Assembly: GCA_000711775.1 (NCBI GenBank)
Contig: ARYC01016940.1
Coordinates: 1-64,000, forward strand
DNA length: 64,000 bases
Direction of reading: 5' to 3'
Origin: Oxytricha trifallax
Taxonomy: Eukaryota > Ciliophora > Spirotrichea > Sporadotrichida > Oxytrichidae
Shown piece after piece: positions 1-10,810 of the stretch. A model generated the notes under the pieces. The model was not told where the DNA came from. It ran no database searches and saw only the letters and a program-made list of their open reading frames with translations. Each line of letters opens with the position of its first letter. Positions within the stretch are counted from its first letter, which is position 1. Made by a program: the position numbers and the translations under genes.

Positions 1-48
1 CTGTATACTTCTCTGCTATTTTGCTCTTACTACTTCTTCATCAATAGA

Positions 49-745
49 TCATTTAAAATACCAACTCCTCTGTTCTACTTTTTCTACGAAGTAAGAATTA
101 CGTTACCGAAAGATTCCGCACAATACTGTTGAGATTTAAAATCTGGCATCTCTTTTTAGCCAGTAAGGCTTATATTAAACCTGTTATCTTTGCTGCTTTC
201 CTCTCTCTTTTGGATTAACCAAGGATTAATAGCTTTAGGAAACATTAAAACAATAAACTACTAAAATTTAAAGTAGAATTACTAATTAAGATATTGTTAA
301 AAGTTGTAGTATTCCCACTTTTCTAGTTTTAAAACTGCTACTATTGTGTGTGCATTAAGTTATTTTTAGGAATTCTAGTCTTCTCATTAATATTATAAAT
401 GCTTTATGCTCGTTACTTCTGATTTGATCTATTGATTTTATTATTAACTCCTTCTTAAATGGTTGCTTCTTTGCTATTGTGATTGATATATGCATACTTG
501 CTTTGTATCTAATACTTGTTTTCTTTGTCTTTCTTTGAGGTCTGCCTCTTTTTATTGGTACGCTGAGGTAAGTGGCAGATATTTCAGAGGGAGATATGCT
601 TCTAAATCTGAATAGCTACTCTGTGCTATCAATATTGATATAGTCTTAATGAGTTCTTAGCGATCTGTTATAATGCTCACTATACTGCTCAGTTTTTCTC
701 TGTGTTTGGGCACTTTAGTAGTATGTGCAGTTCAATTAAATAAAT
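49..745 (-). CDS. AT-hook-containing protein, 5' end uncertain
   Basis: One minus-strand frame stays open for about 230 codons with the ciliate code (TAA/TAG = Gln) and ends at a TGA at 49-51. It contains the peptide VPIKRGRPQRKTKK, an AT-hook core (RGRP flanked by basic residues), which in known proteins binds the minor groove of AT-rich DNA. The upstream part has well-mixed composition, and the C-terminal part (KPYWLKRDARFQ) also looks coding. The middle, about 210-300, is hydrophobic and AT-rich and may be an intron or IES. I see no convincing start codon, so the gene may begin in an upstream exon. Function beyond possible DNA binding is not known. A second frame is also partly open, hence the modest confidence. 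Confidence 0.42.
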
Positions 746-868
746 AATATAAAAACTCTTCTCTCATGTTCATCTTCTAAAGGTAAAATGATTTAAAGGG
801 GGTAACACCTACTTAAAGTAGGATTTTGTAATAATTAGATCACATCAGGGATGGACCATAAAAAGATT

Positions 869-1131
869 TCAAAAGATATACTCAACAATATAGTTATAAT
901 CCGTCTCAATATCGGCAACATAGTAATTTGATCCTTTAACTGGATCTCCTAATAATCTATTAAAATGTTCATTTATTTTGTCAACAGTGATTGTGTCATG
1001 AGTGATTCTAGTAATTTACTCAATACTTTGTATCTCTCCATAAATTTATGATAGTTGTGATTTAAAAAGGAATAGTATACTTATAGCACATTTTCTTCAT
1101 TTGAGTATTTTTTAGCTAGTAAAGCAGTCAT
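869..1131 (-). CDS. Small hypothetical protein with one frame change
   Basis: An ATG at 1131 opens a frame (MTALLAKKYSNEEN) that reads well for about 40 codons. The better coding signal then moves to a neighbouring frame (DKINEHFNRLLGDPVKGSNY), which ends at TGA 869-871. The change near 1000-1030 could be a very short intron, an IES or a sequencing indel. The composition (mixed acidic, aromatic and polar residues) is unlike the surrounding low-complexity AT DNA. I do not recognise the family. It stands alone between AT-rich spacers, so context gives no hint of function. Confidence 0.35.
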
Positions 1132-2925
1132 AATTTATTCTTTGCAGAAAGAACTTATTCTTAACAAGGAATACGTTCATTCAAAAAATACAATATTTAG
1201 TTTAAGTATATTTGAATGAATAGATTTATATTAGATTTCATCATTAATAATTTCCAAACAAGCAATCTCTGTTTCATTCAACATAACCAGCCATAATAAA
1301 TAAATAAAATTAAAAAAAGTTTTTTGCATTTGTTATTATTAGCATCTACTTATAAAGTGGAAAATAATTCAGTTTTTCCCTCTCCAAAGAGTCTATACCA
1401 TTTTTCAGTATTAAATTATGATATTATTTACAAAAAAATTGTTTAAATTTATAATTACTACTTACAATGAATACAGAGTCTCTTAATGGCTCTTTACTTT
1501 AAAATTGCTTCTTACTATTTTAAGTTAGGTAAATTCGATTAATTATATTTTAAAGTTTTTATTGCTAAAATTAAATCATGTTGAAAAATATTATATAAAT
1601 AATTTATATATATTTTTAGCGGTATCATATAAACCAAGAGTTTATTAAAAATGGAATAATCAGGCAAATAATAATTTAATAGATCTTTTTAATAAATAAG
1701 ATTTGAATCTTAGAGATATAATTTAAATATGCATATTCTAAATTTAATAAGGTATCATTATTAAATTGAATTTCTAGCCTTTAAATTATTTTCAAAGGCT
1801 AATTTTTAATTTCCCTTAAAAATTTTATATTGAATAGTTTTAAAATTGCTAATTTATATTATAAATGTAAGTTTAATTTTGCTATTAACATATACTTAAG
1901 CACTAATCTTTTTTTTAACTTACCTTTTCGTAGGTGATTAGTTTTTCATATTTAGCAAAGTGTTAAGATACATTGATATTTAGCGAATGCTAATCACTCA
2001 AAAATAATTGTTTCTGGTACTATTGTAACAATAATTGTTACTAGGTATTTATTATAATATAATTCTTAATTCAAGTAGATTTAATTAATAGATTAGAAAT
2101 TATATAAAATAAAGTATTGAGAAGCTGTTAGTTCAGTTATATTTCATTTTGTTGGAGTAATGAATAATTTCATTCGAGGGTTATTATGAATCTGTTAGAC
2201 AGCTGTTTGCTAAATTAAGTGGTGCAATAGTTATTATTATTACGTTTACTACTATAATTATTATTATTGGAATAATCAAAATGATAAAGAAAAGAATTAA
2301 TTTAATATTTTAGATTTGGCTCATTAGTTTTCATTAATAAATGTCAATATATACTCATTAATTATATTATTAAGATGCCCATAAAAATCTTGCTAAAAAA
2401 TTGGTTTAGCTATAATATTAATTATTATCACCAACCAGAGTAACATGCAAAAATCTTTATTTCAGCAGTTAGCTCAAAATCAGAGCATTCCAATAGTCGA
2501 AAGTCTAAAAGATTGTTATAAATTTCGTTGAAAATTGAAAAATCTATCATAAGTTTAATCAATTCTTACCCTTTAAAAATGTTAACTCCCATGATATTAT
2601 TATTTATTAAGTTATCTCAGGTTTAAAATAGTAAATATTATTTTACCAATAGTGTGGGCTCCGTGAAGTGGGAGTAGTAATTGGATTACGATCAAAACTT
2701 CTGTCGTTGATAAGAAATATTAGAATGTATAAAATAAATATACCTATGCAGTGCTTCAGTTAAATTTGAAAAATGTGCTTTATTTTGATGGAACAAATCT
2801 TGGTTTTGCAAAGCGAAGCCAGACACAGAGTTAGAAAGGCTACTGTAGGCGGCAGAAATATCTGACATTTATTTATATAGGTAATAAATTAATTAAAAAT
2901 ATTCAATCCAGCGATTCATCACTTT
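1132..2925. other. AT-rich spacer, no supported gene
   Basis: About 1.8 kb of very AT-rich sequence. There are scattered poly-A/T runs, ATT triplet runs near 2230-2270 and short open frames caused by the rarity of TGA. I find no domain, RNA gene or terminal repeat that I can support. Confidence 0.6.
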
Positions 2926-3171
2926 TCAATCTTAATAAGAACATTATCGGGTGTGATATAATTATAATAAATTTATCTAGATTTTTAAGAGCAATTTTTC
3001 TGAGAAGATAAACTTCTTAATAATGTCTGAGCATTTAGCTTCTTGTCCCTTGTAATCATCTATAGATTCAATTGGAGAGAAGTAAGGAACTTGCAACACG
3101 AATTCACCCTCATCAATGTTTTGGCAAACGAGAACAGAAATTATGTCTTTGTTGTAGAGAAAATAAAGCAT
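2926..3171 (-). CDS. Small hypothetical ORF
   Basis: The ATG at 3171 opens 64 codons without any stop even in the standard code (MLYFLYNKDIISVLVCQNID...). That is unusual in DNA this AT-rich. With the ciliate code it continues through TAG/TAA to TGA at 2926-2928, giving about 81 residues. Composition is balanced (PYFSPIESIDDYKGQEAKCS). There is no signal peptide or recognisable domain. It could be an exon of a longer gene or a germline-limited ORF. The opposite strand is also open here, so the call is tentative. Confidence 0.33.
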
Positions 3172-3515
3172 TGCAGACCTATCTTATTTTATCATTAATT
3201 GTCCGATTTAAGGAGATCTAAAGTGAAGATTCACAAAATTCTATAAATCTTAAACATAGTGGGAGTTAAGCTTTTGTCTTTTTAATTTTGATAAAGTACA
3301 TTCGAATCGGGAGATATGTAAAATAAAAATGCAAAACTAATCATGTTAAAAAGTAACTGCCACTATTTAGAAAAATTTTGAAATCAAATTATATCCCTAT
3401 TTAGTTAACTTCCTTAAATTTAAATTAACATTATGTGGTTATTTATTACTAACACTAACTGCGATTAATGTATATGGAGTCAATTAATATTATTATTATT
3501 AGTCATTTCTCTGAT

Positions 3516-5987
3516 TCATTTCTTTTCTAGCGCAGTGTTCCAAGTTGTTGCAGTAGCCACCGCTAAAAGATATCTTAACTGTATCTTCAGGATATCTTCT
3601 TCATCATTAAATTTCTAAATCAATTTGGAGCCAATGCTCATTCTTATCAAGCTCCATACAAAAGAATAGTCTAGAAGTCATTCTAATAATAGTTGGATAA
3701 ATTGCAATTAGTAAGACGATTCATGATACAATAATTATTATTTGCCTTGAAGCCTACACTGTTGAGGATTAAAAAATAACTTTTAAGCAAATAGCGACTA
3801 ATTAAATGTTCTGTCTGTTCTCAAATTAGAATTAGTTATAGAAATTTAAGTTCCATCTCTGTTTGAATATATGAAAGCATATCCAAGGTAGGGTACATCA
3901 TTCTTCATAAATGGAGAATCTTCATTTTCAGATACATAGTTCATTTTTATTGTGTAATTTTCAATTTTAGTTGAGCATATGGGTTCTGCAGATCTATATC
4001 AAGACTAGTTTTTCTAGGGTTTTCTTGTTATTCCAAGCCAAATCGACTCATGCTCAAGTTATTGATTCGGATAACCACATCTTCATCCATTATGTTCATT
4101 ATTGCAGTCCTGAGATATGCCGTCATATACGTGAATTTGCAATTATCTATAAGAATGTTATTTGTGCCTGCATTTCTATTAGCTGTTTTCTCAACATAGT
4201 AGACAATTGCACCACTATCATTTGCAGTGGTCCCTTTAATTAATGAATTAGTTATTTGTTCATCTGAGCCAGTGGTTGCATTAACTATAGTTCTAAAGTA
4301 GGAGAATATTTAGTTATAGGTCATATTGTCGACTTAGATGTTACAACCGTCGCAATAGTAAATTCCTCCATCAATAGCTGTTATGCCTGTAAACTACCCA
4401 TGACTCTCTTTTCGATAAATTTACTGTTTAAATTATAAGCACCACCTCCCTTGTCCCCTGAACCACTTACAAAGCATAAATTGTATTAGTTCAATTCTGA
4501 TGTTATAATAGAATCTGCTTAGGCGTTAAAGTAGAAAGTAGAGTCTAACTTCCTTTATTTTTTTAATAATTATTCAAACGTATATACGAATGTACTCTCA
4601 TCGAAAGTTACCCTACAGCTGACCAAATTATTATAGATAGTTAAGTTCATTTTTTCAGTAGTTTTAGCATAAATTATTCCACCATTTTCCAAAGCTGTAA
4701 CTTCAATAAACTTGCTATTCTTAATGCTGCCGCTAAAAGTACCAGCATGCACCAATATCACAACTCCATTTTTAGTCGTTGACTCAACATCTAAAAATTT
4801 AGCATTATCTATATCATCAATTAGAAATTTCGCATTGATTTTTAGGAATCCCCCTCCAAATTTATCAGAATCATCAGCTGATATGAAGCTGCTAGATTGG
4901 TAATTAGAAGATGTACTGGTCATCAGTGTCAACGATAGTTAAGTCAAGAGTGCAAGCATTACAATCGAAATGCATGAAAGCTGCGTCGTTTAAGGTGTGG
5001 CATTCATTGATTTCGAGGCTGTCAATTCGAAGGTAAATAGTGTCTATAATTTCAGATGTATATTAGAAGAACAGGGCGCCTCCTTAGTAAACTGTACTTT
5101 GACTAAAACTTGGACTTGACAATTCAAGTGTCTAACAGTTTAAACAATAAATGCTTCCACCCTTACCAGCCAAAATAACTATATAATTTCAATTTTATGG
5201 ATTAAATATCCTTACTTTAATATTAGCTTGAGGTTTCAACTAGAGAATTGGCACCTTGAGATTATGTGTTATATACTGAACCTTTGTAAGCCAATACACA
5301 TCGTTTGAATTAATTACTGTCTAATTTTAAATTTAAACTCTCAGATACAATTCCATTAAGATAGAACAAACTTCCGAAATCTTAATCATTTGCATATTAA
5401 TTAGCAATATTTTACACTTTCCAGTCGAAAGTATCCGTGTCATTAAACAATGAGTTGCAATCAACTTCGTTTTTGAGAGAGGTAAAATTGAAGTCTGCAT
5501 TTTTATTCATATGCAAAGCCCATCCCTGCTGTTGATTATTCACGCTAATAGATTGATATATGACATCAATAATTTTAGAATTTTGCAAATAAATTGATGA
5601 AATGGCTCTTGAAGTATTAGTCGAAGCTGTTACCATTATCAGAGCGCCTTTAGTTAAGCCAGATAAATTTTTGACTTAGAGGGAGTCTATGAAAATATTT
5701 GATTCGTCAAAACCTTAAAAGTCTAAGAGTGTACTACCAGTGAATGAAAAACTATTGCTTATTTGAGTGTTTAAGATTTTAAAGTTGTAGCTCATAGTTT
5801 CATTTGTAAGGGATGATATCCTTAGAATTAATCCACTTTTACCAATTATAGAATTAATCTTGCAATTATCAATTAGAGAAATGTTTTAGAAAAAAGAATG
5901 GCAGTAGGTGTTAAACGTATCATCTTTTCTCATTAATAGTTATTTTGTTGGTAGTGTTGTTGTTTTTCTCAAAATGTTAGCGCTCAT
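3516..5987 (-). pseudogene. Beta-helix-like repeat protein, frame-interrupted
   Basis: Several long minus-strand segments encode short repeating units rich in Asn, Ser, Thr, Ile and Gly with GG(A/I)(I/L)(Y/F) turns, such as NGGIIYAKTT, YQGGALFFQYTS and DGGIYYCDGC. This pattern is typical of pectin-lyase-fold or polymorphic-membrane-type beta-helix proteins, a group I infer from repeat style only. The segments lie in three frames. Two shifts can be explained by short GT-AG introns (37 nt near 5200, about 25 nt near 4905). Others (near 4420, 3950 and 3650) have no clear intron and suggest decay, IESs or indels. The most upstream in-frame ATG (5987) belongs to a peptide, MSANILRKTTTL, shared with TBE-encoded proteins, so the native N-terminus appears lost. 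Probable extracellular or surface role. Confidence 0.45.
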
Positions 5988-6178
5988 ATTTAAATTTGAA
6001 TTTAAAATTATAAAACTGCCTCTTTAACTGAGAGCTCATATGAGAGCTCTGAAACCCTTTAGTTTTCAAGGGAAGTTTATAGAGTGTTAGAGAAGAAAAA
6101 TGAGCAACAGTAGTCGATCTAGCTCTAAATACGGGTGAGAAAGTAACCATTTTTACTATCATTAATAAGTTGATTATA

Positions 6179-6350
6179 GCACGTACCGATTTAGGAGGTG
6201 CACCTAATTAAGTACGTACTGGTTTAGGAGGTATTTTGTCATTTTATGATTAAAATTAGGGTGCTCCTAATTAAGTACTAGCATTAATTAAAGCTCCTAA
6301 TTAAGTACTAGCATTTTAGGAGCTGCTCCTAATTAAGTGCGTACCAATTT
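6179..6350. repeat. TBE-1 central repeats
   Basis: Four copies of CCTAATTAAGT (starting near 6203, 6265, 6296 and 6328), interleaved with GTAC and TTTAGGAGGT units. TBE-2 has an analogous GGTACCAATTA-rich tract at about 29990-30200 in the same position between the divergent 57-kDa and 22-kDa genes. Possible shared promoter or binding-site region (inference). Confidence 0.65.
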
Positions 6351-6552
6351 AAATTAAAAAATATGGAACTATAACAGTAGAAATTGATATCAATCTCTCA
6401 AGTTTGAAACCAGTTCTCTAAACCTTCTCCATATCCTTCTTAGAGGTTGACCTCCTATAAGATGCCCATATTTAATAGTAAGTTTTAGAGAGGTATATAA
6501 TTGAAATCAATAAACTTAAATTTGAATATCATTTCTTAGATCTGTAAACAAG

Positions 6553-7341
6553 ATGGAGTCAATGAATGATGTAATGAAAAGAGTGCAAACACAAGAATTG
6601 ATTCAAAGATTTAGAAGTAAAGAAGATTTGCACCGCTACCTGGTGCAGCAAGATAAGGAACTCATAGAAACTAATCTTTATAACATAGTTGGTTTGTTCC
6701 TGCCAACAATTTGAAGGCACTAAAATTTCATTTCTAAGGGCAATACTCTGCGAAGAGAAGAAAGAATTAAAAACTTAGGATGTAAAGTTTGCAGAGATTC
6801 CTAACTATCAATAAATCTCAGTGACTAACTTATACAACGATGCTATTAATGACCCAGAGGTTTCGCAATACCTGCCTTCTAAGAAGTAGTTGTCAAATAA
6901 ACTACCTGAAAGAAAATAATTCTTTGGTATACTTGCAACAATCAAAGGTGATTACTTGAAAGAAATTATTCAAGAATCTCATAAGAAGAGGTACATCATC
7001 TCTCCAGAAGACAAGAGCAAACAAGGCATCAAGATAAGTGATAGTTTGCTGTCAGAACTGCAGAAGCACCCTTATATTTCATGTAAGATTTATAGTTTAA
7101 CTCTTTAGAAAAATCTGGCACTGGCATCTTCTTGATGAAGGAATAGAGCAAGCTTCACAGAGAGCGAAAGTCGCAGAAAAAGTATGAAGTCAGCAAGAGA
7201 CTTTATTCAAATATTTAGCCTCCAGAGTCAATGAAAATAGTTGCTAGAGCTGGCAGAAAGAGAAGAAACCTAGGCCCAAGCAAGCTTTAAGAGGAAGAAA
7301 AGAAAGAGAAACCAGCTCTCTCTAAAGAATTTTAAATGTGA
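6553..7341 (+). CDS. TBE 22-kDa ORF (copy 1)
   Basis: Homologue of the conserved TBE 22-kDa protein of unknown function. The ATG at 6553 (MESMNDVMKRVQ) aligns with the TBE-2 copy at 30381 (MESMSATMKRVE). The two share EIPNY, SVTNLY/SVFNLY and a run KQLSNKLPER followed by FFGIL. A one-base insertion at about 6710 (CAACAATTTGAAG) breaks the frame. A 26-nt GT-AG intron follows at about 7084-7109 (GTAAGA...TTTAG), at the same place as in TBE-2. The frame ends at TGA 7339-7341 after a Lys/Arg-rich tail (KSQKKYEVSKRL), possibly nucleic-acid binding. It converges on the transposase gene and overlaps its nominal 3' end. Confidence 0.8.
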
Positions 7342-8415
7342 CTTATATAATTATTAACTTAATTACAAAACTTATTTATTTACATTCACTCTCCCTTCTT
7401 TAGCACACTATTAAGCTAACTAATTATCTACTCTATTCGGTGAACTTTTTATAAAGTTAACTGTATCGATAGGTAGGTCGTGCATCAGGTAGTATAGCAG
7501 CAATTTCTTATAATGACATTTTTATATACCCCAGTAGAATTCAATTCCATCAAAATTTGGGCTATTAGAGACGTTGAAAATTGGTGTTATTCTTAGTTGT
7601 TCATAACTCTTCCTTGTATCTTTATTCTTATGAACAGAAAGATTATCAACAAACAGTATAATCTCTTATTCAGGGTACTTCTCTCTCAGCTGTTCTAAGA
7701 ACTTGATATACTGCTCTGTCTTAATAGAGCGAGGATGAATAACATAAGTTTCTAAACCAGCATCCTCGCTAATTCCTCCAAGAATTGCCATTGTTTATAC
7801 CTTGACTTTTTAGTCATATACTTCTATATTACTATGCCTCTTATACCAAGACTTCTAGAGGAAAGTGTTGAAGGTAAACACAGGCTCGTCAGCATGAATA
7901 AACTTAATATTATTCTATTAGGCTCTCTACATTTAATTATTAATATAATTTAAGTTGTTGTTGTATAATGGCAGAGTGAAATCAATAACTCTCTTGATAC
8001 GATTTACACCTTTGTAAGAGATACCGTTTCGTTTATAAATGTTTGCAACAGACTATGCAGAGATCTTCAACTCAGGGAACTGGCGGTGAAACATAATAGC
8101 TCGTTAGTCGAGAGAGAAGTGAGCCCAATACTTCAAAGTTTTTTCATTAATAAGATAGTCAATATGCTTCTATAGAAACTTTGACTTCCTCTTAGGCTAA
8201 GAATTCAGCTATTATTGCTTTAATTACACAGCTTTCAAGCAGTGAGAGCGAACAGTTGATGGACTACGCTTTAAGAGCAGTGCAATAGACTTATAGTTCA
8301 GTACTGGTTTGACTTATTCACTATATATATCACATCCATAACGCAGTTTAAACACTAAATCTATATACTCTTCATCATAAATAGACCCCAAAAGCTTGTA
8401 ATTTTTGTCTCGCAT
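7228..8415 (-). CDS. TBE 42-kDa DDE transposase, uninterrupted (copy 1)
   Basis: Transposase of the Tc1/mariner-IS630 superfamily. It carries out strand cleavage and transfer at the TBE ends and is implicated in Oxytricha DNA elimination (established for TBE transposases). The frame is open from ATG 8415 (MRDKNYKLLGSIYDEEY) to TGA 7228-7230, 395 codons using TAA/TAG as Gln. Similarity to the TBE-2 copy stops near 7375, about residue 347, so the real end may be earlier. Catalytic acids are visible: first Asp in IKFIHADEPVFTF, second Asp in ILFVDNLSVHK, and Glu in NSPNFDGIEFYWG. An N-terminal helix-turn-helix-like region (SIALLLKRSPSTVRSHCL) fits end binding. It is the only undamaged transposase in the window, yet the element lacks its left end. 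Confidence 0.92.
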
Positions 8416-8493
8416 TTAATTAATAACCCCAACCCATGACAAATTCCCTACAAATCAAAGCTCTTATAAACCCTAAGGGGTTTTGTGGTTTTG
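8410..8493. repeat. TBE-1 right terminal inverted repeat and target site
   Basis: About 80 bp matching the TBE-2 right end, including TCAAAGCTCTTATAAACC and the telomere-like G4T4 end with one interruption (GGGGTTTTGTGGTTTTG). It is followed by AAT at 8494-8496, the expected target trinucleotide. The matching left end is not in the window. Confidence 0.85.
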
Positions 8494-8496
8494 AAT

Positions 8497-10246
8497 GTAA
8501 AGGGGTTTTAATTGTAGGAATTATTTGGAACTTTTAAACAAATTGACTTTTCTATCCAGAATCAGCCTGCTTCTCCAAAATCAAAGCTATCAGTAGTATA
8601 GTTTATTTTCTTAGCTAGTCATTCATAGAAACCAAATTATTGATAAATCTTTGAAAAATTCCTTAGTATCTTGAGTTTTACTCTTCTGTTAAGAGAGGCC
8701 TTCCATTTTAAAAGGCAGTTGAGTTGCAAAGATTATTGTAAATTACTGTGAGATTTATAGAAATTTTATCTCTTATGCTTTAATAATTTTATTAGTTATA
8801 TAATAAAAAGTTTGGTTTGTTCTATTGTTTCCAATGTAGTAAGTTCAATAAGTGAGTTTCAAGATCGATTTACTGCTAATAGAATATATTGTGGTCATCA
8901 GATGCAACGAAATTTCCGATTATTTGTAACACTTTCTCCAATACTTTTTCTTCGTTCCCCTCCTCAAAATCTTCTGAGAGTATTCTTTGATTTTAGCAGA
9001 CTTTTTCAATTACTTGAAAGATCCACTAGAACAAGGGACCTGGGTTGATCAATTAACTTACTTGATAAAACTTGCTGAAAATATCTACAGAAATTGCTGG
9101 ATCAATATTTGAGATATTTATAATAGAGGTTAATGTATTCAATATTCTTGAATCATCTTAAGAACATAGAGAGTTTAGGATAAATTAAACAAAGCCTTCG
9201 TTGATCTAAGGAATCTAAGATTTATCAAAATTTTCTGTTAAGTTACTCAAAATCCATATCAGCTTTTCTTCTAAGTCCTAGTATATTTCTAGGCTAATAG
9301 TTTAAGCATAGCGTATCAACTTATTCAAAACGCTAAGGATTTTATATCTTTAAAGCTTAAGAAAATTAAAAGATAATATAAAGTAAAGTTCTTTTCTTGA
9401 TCTATCACTATCTGCAGCCACATTTCCATTAATTGTCAAAGTTTAAACTAGATTTTGCTTAAAAGCCTCGAATTCTTAATCTCCTTGATAGTTTTGATAC
9501 TGAAGCTCCAAACTTTTGAACATTAGAAATTCATTTATTTAGGTGAGTAAGCCTCCTAGTTTTTGTAGTATTTCAGCTTAAATGATCTCATGGATTTCTC
9601 TTTGCTCTTCGAGGAGCCAGAGATAGCTAGATATGATTCTAGTGCATTAAGGATTTTAGAAGGTTATTTAGAGTAAGATCGAAAAGTTCATGCAAATCCC
9701 GATTCATAAAATCTAGTACAAATGTTGGAAAAAATAGATAAAATTTAATGTTCTTTATATCTTGTGGATTATATTTGATTGTAATTATATTCACAAGACT
9801 TTCAAACAAGCTTTATATTTCTGAGCAATCCTCACTCATTACTCCTTGGTTAAATCTGATAAGATAAGCATCCTAATATAAATATAAAATGGAATTTGGC
9901 TTACTAATTAAGTGTTTTCTTAAAAGGATTATGAGTTCTATATCTAATTTAACTATCTGATTTGCATTTCTTATTAATTGAAAGGATTATTCTATGACTA
10001 AAAGTTGTAGTTAATTAATCCCTAATTTGGTTGCTGATTTTCTTTGAGTCTAATTTAATCATTATTATTTTTATTTTGACTTACCTACTCAAAAGAAGAC
10101 TAAGGATAACTTGGTTGGTTCTTCTAGCTTTGTAAAGTGGATTATATTGCTTGGCGTTTCTTGGTTAAAATCTCATGACTTCTTGATTTTCTAAGACTGA
10201 TTGCATGATTCTCAGCTTTTCGTAATACTGAGTTGCTCTCTCTCAT
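8497..10246 (-). CDS. Importin-alpha-like armadillo protein
   Basis: Nuclear import adaptor-like protein. The ATG at 10246 starts a basic N-terminus (LRKAENHAISLRKSRSHEI, then LTKKRQ) that matches the importin-beta-binding domain of importin alpha. An intron donor (GTAAGTC) follows near 10090. Downstream are armadillo-style helical repeats: LEEKLIWILSNLTENFDKS, ILNTLTSIINISNIDPA and KVLQIIGNFVASDDHN, the last close to the ARM consensus (GN..A..D). Family members bind cargo nuclear localisation signals in the ARM groove. Frame changes occur at introns near 10050 and at one or two indels near 9640-9660. No TGA ends the frame before the TBE-1 terminus at 8493; it runs on to TGA 8375 inside the transposon. 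The transposon may therefore have landed at the 3' end of this gene. The ARM repeats are divergent, so it may be a paralogue rather than the main importin alpha. Confidence 0.75.
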
Positions 10247-10810
10247 AGAATCATCCTTAGCTAAATATATGTTAGATTCAGTTATTAATAGTTACCATGT
10301 TTATTACTGATACTGAATTGAAGAGAGAGGCTTCATCTAAACTGAGTTATCTATTAATATTAATATTGATAAATATAATTAATATAAATATTAAATTTAC
10401 TTTTTATAGTTTGTGAATCTAACAAGTATTAATATAGAAATAGTTTATTTAATTTAATTCATAAATTTATAGGGCGATTTTGTATATACAAATAAGAGTA
10501 ACTATTGGTTCTCTAACAGTGATTATAATATAAAATGATATATTTTGCTAATGGAATTCCCCAAAGTAAAAAGTTGCAAAAATTTCACTTAAATTATATA
10601 TTTTAATTGGAGGTAACTCATTAATTTTTTTAATTTATTTAATATACTTTAGATTTTTATCTTATTTTATTACGATTATTATTACTTTGCAAGTACGAAT
10701 TTGGATAATAAGGGTTTGTTGCCATATTCAAAATTAAATTTGAACTAACTTTTAACTTTCTTTACAATCTCTTATTTTGAATTCATATAAGTAAATTTAT
10801 TTCTGAATTG
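10247..10810. other. AT-rich intergenic region between divergent genes
   Basis: Spacer between the importin-alpha-like gene (minus) and the hypothetical gene at 10811 (plus). It should hold both promoters, but I can point to no specific motif. Confidence 0.5.

Larger units (their letters stand above)
5940..8493 (+). mobile_element. TBE-1: truncated telomere-bearing element (Tc1/IS630-like)
   Basis: This is the right-hand part of a TBE transposon. It keeps the 22-kDa ORF, the 42-kDa transposase gene and the right terminal repeat, which ends in GGGGTTTTGTGGTTTTG at 8493 next to AAT (8494-8496), a normal TBE target trinucleotide. Gene order and orientation match TBE-2 at 28.2-32.4 kb. The central GTAC/AATTA repeat region (6179-6350) and the first codons of the 57-kDa gene (MSAN..., ATG at 5987) are present. 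The zinc-finger/kinase body and the left terminus are absent, replaced by beta-helix-like sequence. The left boundary is approximate. TBEs are removed from the somatic genome, and their transposases are implicated in Oxytricha genome rearrangement (established knowledge). Confidence 0.85.

Noticed and set aside
2150..2290. Short plus-strand ORF starting MNLLDSCLL
   Set aside because: It quickly becomes a Leu/Gln run from ATT-type triplet repeats; no coding character.
3971..4243. 90-codon plus-strand ORF
   Set aside because: Antisense to the better-supported beta-helix-like minus-strand coding region. Composition follows from its complement.
8812..9048. 78-codon plus-strand ORF
   Set aside because: Lies wholly antisense to the importin-alpha-like gene, whose ARM-like helices are clear on the minus strand.
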